Assembly: GCA_029931535.1 (NCBI GenBank)
Contig: JAQPZY010001334.1
Location: 2,104,748 to 2,168,747 of the forward strand
Length of the DNA stretch: 64,000 bases
Source: Margaritifera margaritifera
Taxonomy: Eukaryota; Mollusca; Bivalvia; Unionida; Margaritiferidae
Direction of reading: 5' to 3'
Shown: piece after piece, positions 21,658-33,183 of the stretch
Position numbering within the stretch: position 1 is the stretch's first letter
Layout of the letters: each line of letters begins with the position of its first letter
The notes under the pieces: generated by a model
Database searches by the model: none
Told to the model about the DNA's origin: nothing
The model's input: the letters and a program-made list of their open reading frames with translations, nothing else
Program-made: the position numbers and the translations under genes

Positions 21658-22490
21658 GAGACGTTTCGCCCCATGGACGTTTCGGCCCAAGACATTTCGC
21701 CCCACTTCATGGACGTACCTGGACGTTTCGCACATGGACGTTTCGGCCCAAGACATTTCGCCCAACATTCAATGAACACCAAGTACATGCCATTTGTTTT
21801 ATTTTTTTAATAAAAGATTATGCCTTTGAACTCTTGTGGACTTATTTTAAACAATAATATCAGAATTGTAAATCAAACAAAGAAGAAACATTGAACTCCT
21901 TTATTGCAAATGACCATCACCAAATAAGGACTTTCATCAGTTTTCGTAAGTGCGAAAATAAAAGTATCGCAGTATAGAAAATAATGATCACTGTAAACGA
22001 TAGATTCATTTTCTGATCAGTCTTAGTACATAAACGAAGAAAAGGGGAAAATATTAATATCAGATATAATGACAGGCTGAATGCAAATCAAACAAATTGA
22101 AATGGGTCCGTAAATCGAATATTCTAAGTATAAGCCTATTCTTCTTCTTCTTATTATTATTATTATCTCCTTCTGATAAGAGGATAACTTGTCTTATTAT
22201 CTCTTTTATTTTCTATACTCTTCATCACGATACATGGAGAAAAAAATGCATTTTCTCAAAGACTTGTTTCAAAAATAATTATAATTTCAAAAGAACACCG
22301 TTTTATACGAACGTGATTATTTATTAAACGATGTCAGAACATACAATGTCATGGTCCGAAACGTCCATTGAAGTGGGGTGAAATGTCCATTTGAAGTGGG
22401 GCGAAATGTCCATTGAAGTGGGGCGAAATGACCATTGAAGTAGGGCGAAATGTCTTAGGCCGAAACGTCCATGGGGCGAAACGTCCCTAA
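21658..22490. mobile_element. non-autonomous element with inverted, internally repetitive ends
   Basis: The left end (21658-21771) and right end (22347-22490) are inverted copies of ACGTTTCGCCCCATGGACG.. followed by TTTCGGCC.AAGACATTTCGCCC. The right arm repeats the motif ATTTCGCCCCACTTCAATGG about four more times; the left arm has a shorter version. The ~570-bp middle has no coding signal. The outermost bases (GAGACG, and GGGACG in complement) suggest a DNA transposon, but no target duplication was found and the superfamily is unknown. Confidence 0.75.
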
Positions 22491-22816
22491 TTCTTTTCAA
22501 CCCGTTCCGCCTTCTTGACATCAAGATTCATTAGCCGTGACTGGGCATATGTTCTCTCCACTTTTATCGTCCACTCCCTACATGAAATACAAATAAAAAG
22601 CTGCGTATAGTAACCTAAATTTAAATAAACACAGCAAAATTCAGTCAGTGTCCAAATGTTTGGTATTTTGTATGTACCTCGGAACATGCCAAAATAATAT
22701 TTTTGTCTTTGAGATTATCATTACCCCATACAAAATGCTGAATGATAATACATGGAACAAAAGATAAAAGATTTCTAAGGTCTTGCCTTTGAGCTAACAT
22801 ATATACTCACTTACAA

Positions 22817-23001
22817 GTCGACTCCAACTGCAAACTGAACAGACCCTGGTCTGCCATTGTATAATGCACCGGCAGATCTGGGTCTATGCAGTTTGTTAGG
22901 AGTAATCAGTAGAACAACAATATAGACCCTGATCTGCCGACGCATAATGAGACGGCAGATTAGGGTCTATGTTGTTTATGTTGTTTACAGTTGGACTAGA
23001 C
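22817..23001. mobile_element. fold-back element made of two tandem hairpins
   Basis: Outer inverted ends GTC.ACTCCAACTGCAAAC (22817-22835) and GTTTACAGTTGGACTAGAC (22983-23001) enclose two hairpins. The first pairs AGACCCTGGTCTGCC (about 22841) with GGCAGATCTGGGTCT; the second pairs ATAGACCCTGATCTGCCG (about 22922) with CGGCAGATTAGGGTCTAT. Both loops contain ATAATG. The two halves are also inverted copies of each other, so the whole element can fold as one long stem or as two separate ones. It is non-coding, and no target duplication was seen. Confidence 0.75.
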
Positions 23002-24970
23002 TTATACACATGTATATACTGTAATTAATATGGACAATGATAAAAGAAGAGTTGAACTGTTTCATTCCCACCACATGAGCAAAAAGGAGACGGTGAAAGT
23101 TGAATTTGATACGAATCAGCACCAAGGGCGCTTCAACCGTGAAGAAGTTTCTGTATAATATGTGTAAGAAACGATTATCATAGTGTCCTTCACTGTACAT
23201 GTATTCATCCTCAAAGCTTTCTTAAAAGATAAAATAGAAGATGTATTTATGAGGCACTTATTCCATTCTTTTGGCTTCTAGTTAAGCTACCATCAAATTT
23301 GCTAAATTTGGTTGATGTTGCTGATGTAATATCTATTTTCCAAGTTGCAAAAAATACTCTTTTTGCCCAACACTACTTTACTGATATTTTATAACTGCAG
23401 CAGATGCTTTAGAGTTTGCGATTTACTGTGGTGTATGGCTTGTCTATCATGCTGGGTTGCACAATCATCAAGACAATATATACTGATCATATAATACAAA
23501 TGTAAACAGTAGTCAGACCATTTATTTGTGGTAAGATAGTACAAACAAGAAACACAAGACTTATAAAGACTAATAAGACCACAATGCAGTAAAATAGTTT
23601 ATCACATGACAACAATTTTTTTTTCTTTAAACGATCTATATAAAATATATTGTTGATATTAAACCAAGTAGAACATCTCATAACGTTGCCAATTCATGGA
23701 ATGTAAAGATTTAATCTAGAAAGCAGCTGGATACACTTAAGGATAATTTCTAAATTTTGTATTTCGGTTTTATTGAGTGAAATTGTTTCTTTTCTTCATA
23801 TGATAAAAGACTAGGGACTCTAGATCACTGTAATGGCCTCAGAAAATGTCACCCAAAAAAATTTCTTTATTTTAAAAACTTTTTTATTTATTTTGTATAG
23901 ACATACCTTTGTCTTTAATAATACGTTATAATTTTCATATTTATCGCGTGCGATGACGTCATCGGCAGCCGCGCGTGAGGTGTAAAATGCGAAAAATGTG
24001 AAAAATTCGTCTGATTATAATGTATTTATACAAATTTAACTATTCCCGCAGTCATGAAACAACGGGAAACTTTCAATACATTTCCCTTATTAGATAAATT
24101 GTAATCTCAGAAAATTGTATGTTGTTTCACTCATGTGGGATACGGTAATTTTAAAGAAAATGGTTAGATTCTATGGGAGGCAACAGTGACGCTTTTATTG
24201 CAGCAGCAGTTTACAAGGTATGTAAATTTCATTTTACAAATATTATGCCACAATAAATGAGTAAAGTATGAAATTAAATGCAGTTATACTTTATCAGACA
24301 CACATATTCCTTAGAAATTAAGGAAAATCTTCACAGTTTAAATATTTCAAGGCGGTGTTGATTTGCAGACGACATGTTTTATGACGATGTTGACAATCCA
24401 GCTTGGTTTATAACATATTTTGTATCAGACTGGTATTTTGGACAAATATTTCTCTATAACATCATTATATATAGTGCTATGAAATACTGTGAAACTGTTG
24501 TTAATTCGTTTTGAAATTTTTGGTAAATAAAATTCCAATCTTTGAAAGCGATTGACATACATATGCATAGAAGGTCTGAAGCAGTTTCCGTCCGGAACCA
24601 GTCAGGCCTACCTCACGTACATCACTTATTGAACACTCAATGTAGTACAATTTGAATTGGCAGAATAAATAATTAACATTCAATATAAGATACATTTTGT
24701 CTCAGCAATTAACAAAAATAATCCATGAGATCGTGCGGTAACTGGTGCCAGATTGTCTAGGGGACTCTAGTTCCAAACTCACTACGTTTATAACTGGAAG
24801 GGTTAGTGAGGAAAAGCGCTATGAATATATGATTTATATTGATTTGCAAACAAGTACAAAACCATATCTTATATAAACAGTGAGCTAAAGACCAGAAACA
24901 TTTAGTAGAAAGAAAATACTTGTGGCTGCAGCAGAGTACAAGAAGATTTATATAGCTCTTATAAATACAT
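23002..24970. other. no recognised gene; CRE-like palindrome
   Basis: Mostly AT-rich DNA without a supported exon. A perfect 14-bp palindrome, CGATGACGTCATCG, at about 23950-23963 contains a consensus TGACGTCA CREB/ATF site in a locally CpG-rich stretch (GCGTGCGATGACG..GCAGCCGCGCGTGAGG). Whether a promoter lies here is not shown by the sequence. Confidence 0.4.
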
Positions 24971-24980
24971 TTTATTCACA

Positions 24981-25053
24981 CATAGTTTCGTGGTCCAATG
25001 GTATAATGTTCGCTTGTATACAAAGCCGACTGGGTTCGATTCCCAGTAAAATA
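24981..25053 (+). pseudogene. tRNA-like sequence, probably a tRNA pseudogene
   Basis: A good A box (TGGTCCAATGG) and B box (GGGTTCGATTCCC) are present, and the T arm is perfect (CTGGG-TTCGATT-CCCAG). The anticodon region (GCTTGTATACAAAGC) forms a 4-bp stem and could give GTA or ATA depending on register. The acceptor strands (AGTTTCG and TAAAATA) pair poorly. A run of nine T follows at about 25059, which would stop RNA polymerase III. I call it a pseudogene or tRNA-derived remnant rather than a working tRNA. Confidence 0.5.
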
Positions 25054-25059
25054 GGATAT

Positions 25060-26230
25060 TTTTTTTTCTTCTCATTTCAACTTAGTACAGATAGTAATCA
25101 GTAATAAATTTATTTTCCAGAATGATATGAAAAAATCTTAATGGTCACCAATTATTTAGTTTTTAAACAAATTTTAATACTAAGTTAAGATATTAACATG
25201 TAATCATTGTATTTTCCTGATGATTATAAAACAATCTCAATAGTCACCACTGATTTTTTTTAAAAAAAAAAAAAAAGACTAATTGTACATAGTATCATAC
25301 ATAGTGTCGTTATATGTTTTATTCTTCAGCATTTAATTTGAAGATTTAGTGACAAAGATTACTAGTAAGGAGATTATGTGATGCAGGAAAAGATGGCTGA
25401 CTCTAAAAGCAGGTACTTGAAGAAGAGAGTTCATTATTTGTTATGTCAAAAATTAATTGCCTCATGGGTAAAATATTTTTAAAAATTACATCTTGTTGCA
25501 AGGACATGTGCTAGAAAAAAGTATATAGACTGCAATGCAGTCTCGAAATGTATTTCATATCACTAATTAATTATTTAACTGAATATTCAAGTGAATAAAT
25601 AACATCTAGGACTCAAATATCAATTGAATAAGAAAAAAATCACTAATTACAAAAAACTACTTGTCCCGTCCTTTAGCTTTAAATACAGCATGTTCACAAT
25701 CAGACTACAGGTCATGAACAGCATAATTATATTACATTTTGAGGCTGATATTTGCTGATTAGTTGTCTTTAGATTCCTTAAACTTTTAATCATGGACATT
25801 ACAACACTTTATAGCATAAGTTTACTTCATAACATTGATTTTTGTAAAGTGCCTTATACAGCACTAATTTCCAACCTAACATATATTTCATATCAAGAAT
25901 TCTGTACATTGAATAGTATCTTTTGTATGTATAGTTACCGTCGTCGAGACCGGATTAAGGCGGTAGGAGGACCTGTATAAATTTCAAAAAGCCCCCCCCC
26001 CCCCTCCTCAACCCTTCCCTGAAAAAAATATTCAAAAATAAGATAAAAGATTTATTTTAAAATGCCATTTCACTGCATTGCGAGGTACTCGCTAGGCAGG
26101 GGCCCAGGGTCAACTGCTCAATTTCCTCCGCCTTTTGTCCGGCCTTGACCATCATATCGTGCACCACCAGTAGTACTAACATTTGGTCATTTTCCTTCAG
26201 ATTATATGAGCCCAGAAATGACCCATGTAG
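25060..26230. other. no recognised gene
   Basis: AT-rich DNA with A/T homopolymers (about 25254-25276) and a C-run at about 25991-26004. No supported exon or repeat. Confidence 0.45.
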
Positions 26231-26705
26231 TGTCTGCTCAAAACGAAATATGTTGGCTTTGAACACATAGACAGAGGATCTGTAATCTCTCAACATACTA
26301 GAAGCCTGGCGCAGGCCGTTTTTGGTGGAAATAACATTCCAGCAATTTTAGTCATAGATGGTACCTACATATACATACAGAAAAGTTCACAGTTTAATTT
26401 CCAACGTCGATCATTTAGTCTTCACAAACGACGTCCACTTGTGAAACCAATGATGGTCGTTAGTACAACCGGCTACTTTGTCAGTGTTATTGGTCCATAC
26501 TTAAGTGATGGTAAAAATAACGATGCCAGCATATTAAAACATGCCCTCATCAGCAATATTGAAAAAAATGAGAGAATGGCTGCAAGAACATGATGTTTTT
26601 ATTGTGAATCGAGGATTCAGAGACTCAATCGACCTACTTGAACATAGCAGCCGTCATCTGGTACCTTGGATATGCACGTCATCAAAATGTACCTTTTAAT
26701 TCGAT
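26231..26705 (+). pseudogene. DDE_4-type transposase fragment, frameshifted
   Basis: The plus strand is open from 26231 and reads [54 protein letters not shown] and [17 protein letters not shown]. This is the conserved core of DDE superfamily endonucleases of the DDE_Tnp_4 kind found in cnidarian and mollusc transposons. [10 protein letters not shown] carries the first Asp. The frame shifts in the A-rich stretch near 26560-26568 and continues WLQEHDVF and VNRGFRDSIDLLE. The family has VDRGFRD at that point, so the expected second Asp is Asn here (AAT instead of GAT). N- and C-terminal parts are missing or unreadable. There is no ATG at the start, so it is a fragment, and it is inactive as it stands. 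Confidence 0.8.
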
Positions 26706-27344
26706 GTCTGACTGGAGTTCTTATTTGAATGATGCGCAAGACCTTCCTGAACTTAGAATAATAACTATACGGATAATTTAATAGTATTGCGTTGTACATT
26801 CCAGTCAAGTTATATACTGTATGTATTCTAGTTATATATGTGTACATAATTAGTTCTCTTAAACATACAGTGACGATGCACAACATTTAGATTTTTTGTG
26901 ACGATAATTGTATGGATAAATACTCACATATGTGCTATGATGTTAGCTCATTTGTATTGAAATTGTTATCGACAAAGGGCCTGATGTCAATATTCTTCTT
27001 ACCATACATTACGCATGTAAAAGTCACACCATATGTTTGCTTTTAGGGTAAATGGTAGATAATGTTTGAAAATCTGTTGAAGCGACATTCCCCAAACCCG
27101 AAACCAATTTGAAACTAATAATATTGCGAGCGTATCCTTTGTTGATCATTACTTCGTACAATGATTTTCTTCTCTCTAATTCATCCAAATTGTCCATTGT
27201 GGATAGTTAAGTTTTCGTTTAAGTACTGGCATTCTGGAATAAAAGTGGTATTGAATACAATTAGTGATGTGGAAACTAGCTTTGCAAAGATTGTTAACAT
27301 GCAATGTGTTTAAGTAGCTGTTTTTTTATCTTAATTTTGTTTTC

Positions 27345-28135
27345 TCAAATACATACTCTACACTTTATTGTGCCAACTCTCAAAGTCAATTGTGAATTGG
27401 TTCTGTATAAAGTCGCATGTGCTAGGCTAACATCGTGATACGCTTGCATGATGAACAACATCTTAGGTGAATCATTATTCGGATAACCGATTTCTCTGTT
27501 TGCAATTGACAAACGACAATTTCTATTCTTCTGCTTCTCCTTCTTAACACAGTGTATGTCTTTATCAAAGTGTATGTTAGTAAACAAAGAGGTCAAAATC
27601 TCTGACTGTTATTCTTTTCTCATTCTTTTTCTGGTCATGTCTATGGGGTCTGAAAGGTTTTCGACGTCTCTTTCTGCCTTGTCTTTTGCTTTTGCGTAGA
27701 AGAGGAATCAATGCCTTCGTCTGGAGTGTGAAGCGAATTTATAGGGGTGTCTCGGCGCGTCATGAGTTATTTTTCTTTCTGAATCAGCACATTTTTCCTG
27801 CTTTCATTAAGGTTTGTTTGGGATTTTGCTGGTCGTTGAACACGTTGCGTCAAGGCAGCATCTTTTAAAGCATATAATCAACGAATCACCATAAGTTTCA
27901 AGACGGCTATTACCAAGGATTTTGAAGAAGATAGCCAATACAGTTGCTGAGTCAAATAGTCCACAGTTGTTTATCTCATTGTTGCAAAAATCAAATTCCA
28001 ATCGCTGCTCCAATGACACAATACACCACAAATATATGACAGAAAAAGACCATTTTACTTTAGGAACACGTTCTCCACACCACACACACTGTTGTTGTTG
28101 TTTTTGTAGTTCTTGGAGCGATGAACTCTAAGAAG
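27345..28135 (-). pseudogene. degraded Polinton-type ORFs downstream of integrase (uncertain)
   Basis: On the minus strand, after the integrase stop, broken frames continue. One ends in a strongly basic segment (KSKRQGRKRRRKPFRP) followed by RDFDLF, resembling the basic C-termini of Polinton capsid-region proteins. A following frame (27596-27345) has no recognised motif. Order and strand agree with a Polinton gene block, but no jelly-roll capsid motif is visible, so the assignment is by context. Confidence 0.3.
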
Positions 28136-28171
28136 GGGCTGAATCAGTGTTTAACAGCAAGTTTGTGACGT

Positions 28172-29290
28172 CTACTTCTTTTTATAGTCCATGACTTGTG
28201 AAGCTGCAATCCAAGAATCGAAAGTGGGTGGATATCCTTTCCAACGGACTTTTAACTTCTTGGATACGATGTTTTTCCACTTTTGTGTTCTTCGATCCAG
28301 AATGCTTTGGATATCGTACACGTCATCTTTCTTGGTCACTTGTTGTAACTCGGGGAAGTAAAAAGGTCATTTTAAAACTTCTCCGTTCACATCCTCCAAT
28401 TTATAGACAAGTGGGTCACGTCCACGCGCTTTTCCTGTGACACAAAACAATTATGTCGTCTAATTCGGTAAATAGTCCTTGTCAAAAGTGCTTTTTGCTT
28501 TTTCCAGTGCGAACACAATCTCCGATGTATAACACTTCTCTCTTTTTTTCTGGTCTTCGATGTTCCAAACAATTGATCAAACACGGTCACTTCGTTTTGA
28601 AGTGTCACTTCTTCTGGAGCACATCCGATGCTACGATGGTACGATTGATTTTAAACTTTGATCAAACGTGGTAACACGTCGATGTATTTGAGAGTATGCT
28701 GATGTGTAAATCATTTCCAGACACCTTCTTTCAAGGTTCTTTGAAAACATTCCATGACACTGGCTTTAGTTTCAGGATTTTCAGTGGTAAAAAAATGAAT
28801 GTGTCTTTTTGTCAATTCTTTTTGAAAAGCTTGCTTAAGAAATTCGGTGCTTTTGTCTGTTTGCAATCGCAGCGGATATCGACCACTTTGGTTCAAGACG
28901 ATTTTTAAAGATCGCATTAACTCTGAACCTGTTTTAGAGGTCAAATGAACTACCCAAGCCGATTTTGAAAATATATCAATGACACAAAACAAATATTTGT
29001 GACCTCGATTGTACGAAGCTAAATGACAGAGATTGGCTAAATCGGCTTGGCAATGTTGATCGATTCCTGCTACTGTAATATGACTTCTTTGAAAATTTTC
29101 GTCGAATGGATTTGTGTTACGTGTGCGTCGATTGTTCTTCTAACCATTATCGTAGATCTTGCAAACGTAGACTTTTTAGTTTGGGGTTTTGCTGCACGAT
29201 ACAAGTTTTGAATTCCTTTGTAGCCAGCTGCACAAGCGGGATTGTAGTAAATGCTGGCTAAAAGTGCATCCATGTCGCTGCTCAATAAGT
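28172..29290 (-). pseudogene. Polinton/Maverick integrase with chromodomain, broken
   Basis: Read on the minus strand. The N-terminal zone has LLASIYYNPACAAGYKG, like the family start. The core follows in another frame: GIDQHCQADLANL (first Asp; usual Trp replaced by Cys), VIDIFSKSAWVV, LQTDKSTEF (second Asp) and TKASVMECFQRTLK (Glu). The C-terminal part shows DPLVYKLEDVNGE and a chromodomain-like KVRWKGYPPTFDSW before a stop at 28172-28174. At least three frame changes and internal stops are present. Integrases of this type (F54H12.3-like) catalyse strand transfer of Polinton DNA. Neighbouring ORFs on the same strand fit the same element. Confidence 0.85.
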
Positions 29291-29449
29291 CACTTACTGT
29301 TCGGTAATCCTCTTAGGTTCTTGTAGTAATTTGGATTGTGATCCTTGACGTACCAAGGAGCAATAGGAGTAGGAAAGAAAGTTTCGGTTTCCACACAAAT
29401 CATCAGTTCTTTTATCACCTTTTTCTTGATTTTTTTTTACTTCTGTCTT

Positions 29450-29940
29450 CCCCCTTTTATTTTCTTCTGCTAAAGAGGGTGTCTACGTCATCTTTTTGAC
29501 CCAAGCTTTCATTTCTTCTCGCTTTGGAATAGGGGAAGGTGTCAACAAGGCTGCCACACTGGGAGAAAAAGTGTTTGAGCAGAGTTTTTTTAAAAAATTC
29601 TTCTCTTGTTTCTATCTCTTCTTCTATGGCCGTGTCTGTCATCGTCTTGGGAACTTCTACTGCTGCTGCTGCTAGTTGTTTTTCTTCGTTTTTCCTGGCA
29701 TTCTTGAAATCTCTCAGAGTAGGTTTAGGCGTCTCGTCTAAAGCTTTCTGGTGAAACAGTTGAAGACTTTGCAATAATTATCAGTACTACTGCGGTTTTT
29801 TTTCTTCTGTTTCTGACAAATATGTTTGATCCGTCAACGATTGTAACTCTTGTTGTAAGTTTGACATCTCTGTGAGATTAGGATTAGGAGGTAAGTTTTC
29901 TTCTTGTTGGGAGAAGTTGATGTAGAGGGTGAACTTACTA
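29450..29940 (-). pseudogene. Polinton-associated conserved ORF, frameshifted
   Basis: On the minus strand, MSNLQQELQSLTDQTYLSE (29870 down) is followed, after a frame change in a T-rich run near 29795, by an open stretch of about 105 residues (29774-29457) starting MQSLQLFHQKALDETPKP. In Polintons a protein with this layout (L..E...IL....L....K...Y..LQ) lies upstream of integrase. Its function is not established. The repeated Lys/Glu-rich stretch has no catalytic motif. Confidence 0.5.
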
Positions 29941-29999
29941 TACCTCTATTCTTTTTTGTCAGTCTTTTGGATTTTTTTAGTCGGTTTTGTTTTGTTTGC

Positions 30000-30343
30000 T
30001 ACGGTATTATGATCCCATCGTAGAAGCGAACGAATAGTGACACCTTCATGATCCACCTCCAAGCGGTTTCAAGATGATTTGTTTCTTGGTTTGAATATCA
30101 ATTCTTGGATGAGCCAGTTGTTTCAAAGCTACTTTACGTTTTTTAAAAACAAAAACATTTTGTTTGATGAGGAATATGAATAATTTCTTGTAGTAACTGA
30201 CGTGCTGTCAAGCCAAACCATCGTAATACTTCTTTGATACTTTCTTTTAACAACTGTAAAGGAAACGGTGCATTTCTTTCGCGACTGATGGCATACAGTG
30301 CACAAATCAATTTTGCAGGAGGATGAGACTGCAAGGAAGTCAT
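30000..30343 (-). pseudogene. Polinton-associated small basic ORF
   Basis: A minus-strand ORF (30343-30143) starts MTSLQSHPPAKLICALYAIS and, after a frame change, continues ALKQLAHPRIDIQTKKQII and a GG pair. Polintons carry a short protein with the same ending pattern (K..L..L......K.K..I...GG), function unknown. It lies just upstream of the 29450-29940 ORF, in the order expected for the element. Confidence 0.45.
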
Positions 30344-30394
30344 GTTGAATACTGTTACAAACTAAAGAAGTGATTCAAGTTTTTATGTATTGTT

Positions 30395-30720
30395 TTAGAC
30401 AGACAAAAACGAGGGAGGTGACGTGTAAATGACTGGACCGTCTTCTTGATACCAGTTGTAAAACAAATCCTTACACAATCTCAAATAATCTGGAATACTA
30501 GGTTTTAAATCGATAGTAAATACGTATGTGGCAACTGAATGGCATCGGCAAGTGCTAGGACATTGTGTACGATGTACATTCATTTTCCCGCTGGTGTTTG
30601 ATATATCAGGCATGTTTCAATTTCTTGATTTTCAACTGCACCGTTGTCTCCACATCCGTCACATTGTAAAAGCTCATTATCTCGCAAAAGATGAGAGTTT
30701 TCATGTTTCTTGATACACAT
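30395..30720 (-). pseudogene. cysteine-containing ORF of unknown function
   Basis: Minus-strand frames give CDGCGDNG (upstream frame) and, after a shift near 30600, HRTQCPSTCRCHS and then a run to a stop at 30395. The spaced Cys pairs could bind zinc, but I do not recognise the protein. It sits between two integrase copies on the same strand. Confidence 0.35.
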
Positions 30721-30829
30721 AGCTCTGTATTGTGCTTTCTCCGTCTACGGAGGACAGGTGTGTCTTTGATACATCATTTATTTTAATGGCAAAATGTTTT
30801 TAGCTGGTTCTAAACTGTTAAATGATTCA

Positions 30830-31250
30830 TATAATCATTTCTATTCCATGATTATATGCCTTTTACCATTCATCCGTTTTGCTTTTAACATCTTTTCAAC
30901 TTTGTATATGTCATCTTGTTTGTCGTATGGAGATAACCATTGCTCACAAAACATGACTTCTATACCCGCTCCCTTCAGGTCTTCCAGTTTGCAAACAACT
31001 GGATCACCTAAAATTACTTGCCTGAATTTAAATATTTCCTTAGTAAAATTATGAATGTAGCCCTTTGCAAAGATTGTTTTGTATTTTGAACTTCAATAAA
31101 CTTGGGTAAAATGTCAAGCGATTTTCTTGTTTCATTTTGAGTGGGAGACTACCACATTCTGGTCTTTAGGAATCCGTTAAACCGTACCAATGCAGATGGT
31201 TTTTGTCTGAGTATGTTGAATAGTATTCTGTTTTCCATTTGTAACAAGCC
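30830..31250 (-). pseudogene. second Polinton integrase copy, C-terminal half only
   Basis: Minus strand: FNGFLKTRMW, then a stop, then RKSLDILPKFIEV (about 31200-31090), matching the end of the integrase core. It is followed by ILGDPVVCKLEDLKGAG, VMFCEQWLSPYDK and a DDIYKVEKMLK stretch (31030-30860), the part before the chromodomain. The catalytic Asp-containing part is not recognisable further upstream. It cannot be a continuation of the integrase at 28172-29290, since both contain the same domain, so two insertions or a duplication are present. Confidence 0.75.
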
Positions 31251-31259
31251 CTCAACGTT

Positions 31260-33070
31260 TTTGCTGTAAAAAATCTTTTATTTCATAAACTATACTTTTT
31301 CATCTCTCTTTAGAGATTTTCTCAAAGCGTCGTGCGTGTCATTTTTTTTTTCGTTGTCACTTTTTCAGCCCAATAGTATTTCGAAAATAAACAATACTTC
31401 GCACTGTCAAAATGTATTTGTATCCATCATTGTATTTTTCATAAGCTTGCATATCAAATATGTATGCCTGACACTGATCATCCCCGTAAGTGATTAAATT
31501 AACCTCTTTTGTAGGAAACGTTTTTGCTTACTTGTGTAATGTGTATGTAGATTGTTAAGTTAACTGTTATTGCAAGTGAGCGTATTTTCTTTTCTTTTGT
31601 CACGTTTAATTTGTCCCCACAATGTATTGCTTTTTTTGTTTGTAAGCAACTGGATTTTCAGGATGATAGTAAAGATTCTTAAATAATGTTCTTTATATTT
31701 TGTCTCCAATCGATAGGTGTACATTTGGTAGGCCATTTGAAACGGTTTAAAAATTCAAAGAATACTTATGATTGATAATTTGTTTTTATGTGTTATCAAC
31801 AAGCTAACAGAAAATCTATCCACAGCAGGTACTTTCATTTTCAACAATTTGTAACGTTTCTACAATCTGTTGAAACGGATGAATGATTTAAGATTTAAGT
31901 GAAAGTTTACCATTCCTACGGTTGATTCTAAAAGAGCTACTTCATACGTTGCGTCACCATATGTTGTTTTAAATCTTTGTTCTGCATACATTCTGTATCT
32001 ATTTTTGTTGAATCGTAATTGATTGACCATGTAAAATGTATGAGATGTTTAAAGTGTACTGTAAATTTAGCCGAATATAGATATGTGTCTTTGCTCAAAT
32101 CAAAGACGTTATTTATTCCTTCCTTATACCGCGCTACCATTTTGATATCAGAGTTTAGGATGTTATTGTTATAATCATTAAATGTAATATGTAAATCAGT
32201 ATATTTTCTGAAGCTTTGTAGTATACATTTTTTTATGTCTTAAATATAAAAATCAACAGTTATTCTTCTCTATGCTATTTTGTAGCAAAAATAGCTTTGA
32301 GAGCACTGTTATCCCATCTGAACTTGCAAACATATACACATTATATGTTGACATCGATATTGTTGTTTTCATTTTAAACTAATGAAATATTTCTATCGGC
32401 TCTCTGAAAATTGTTGATTTCAATATAATGTAGCTTTGTACCATTATTTATGATGTGATAAAACAAAAATCAAATTACTGTTGTGTATAGCTAATTGTCT
32501 TCATAGTCTGAGTTGTCAGGTATTTTTAATGAGTGTGAACAATTAATTGGTCAATAAATGTTGTCATATTCTACACGAGATGGTAATATACAAAAAATAT
32601 CAGTGGACCAGAAATGTTGTTACAAGATGGCAACATACAAAATTTCAGTGGTCTAGTGATTTTTAAAAAAATATTTTGATTTTTAATTTTCTCGTATTCT
32701 TATAAGGCAATATAATAATATTTTTAATAATGACTATTCGAAAAGCATCCATTTTCACATTACTAACAACATTTGCAGACAGGAAAAAGTACCCCAAAAT
32801 GCAACAGATTCTTAAAGGCTGCAATGAAGTTTAATTCATATTAGGACATACTACTCAAAATTGTACATCAGTAACGTTATATAGCCACTTAATTTTTAGA
32901 TCTGCTGAGTAATTCTTCTGATTCAGCGATATTTTGTTTTCAAAATTTTTGACTTTTGCTCATTGGAAATAATTATAGCGAGTGATGCCATTTAGTTGTA
33001 TATTTTAGTCAAATTTAGTGAATACAGCACATATGATTAAGTTAAATTATAAAGGATGTATATCTCTATT
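31260..33070. other. degraded DNA, possibly more Polinton sequence, no gene supported
   Basis: A minus-strand ORF at 32140-31937 has no family signal. Composition resembles the preceding Polinton block as far as about 32150. Beyond that the DNA is AT-rich and unremarkable. Confidence 0.35.
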
Positions 33071-33083
33071 GCTAAAAAATTTG

Positions 33084-33165
33084 GGTGCCTGAATGGTCTA
33101 AAGCGCTCGCATTTTAGGATCACTCACACATCTCACATCTGTCTTCGAGTCTCGACTTGACCAAC
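33084..33165 (+). pseudogene. tRNA-Leu-like sequence
   Basis: GGGTGCCTGAATGGTCTAAA is followed by GCGCTCGCATTTTAGGAT, with TAG in the anticodon position (Leu). A long variable-arm region and a decayed B box (TTCGAGTCTCG) come next. The long variable arm fits the type II Leu tRNA layout. Stems are imperfect. It sits directly in front of the LINE fragment at 33184 and may be a SINE head. Confidence 0.4.
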
Positions 33166-33183
33166 GTGTATATGTGAGAAAGC

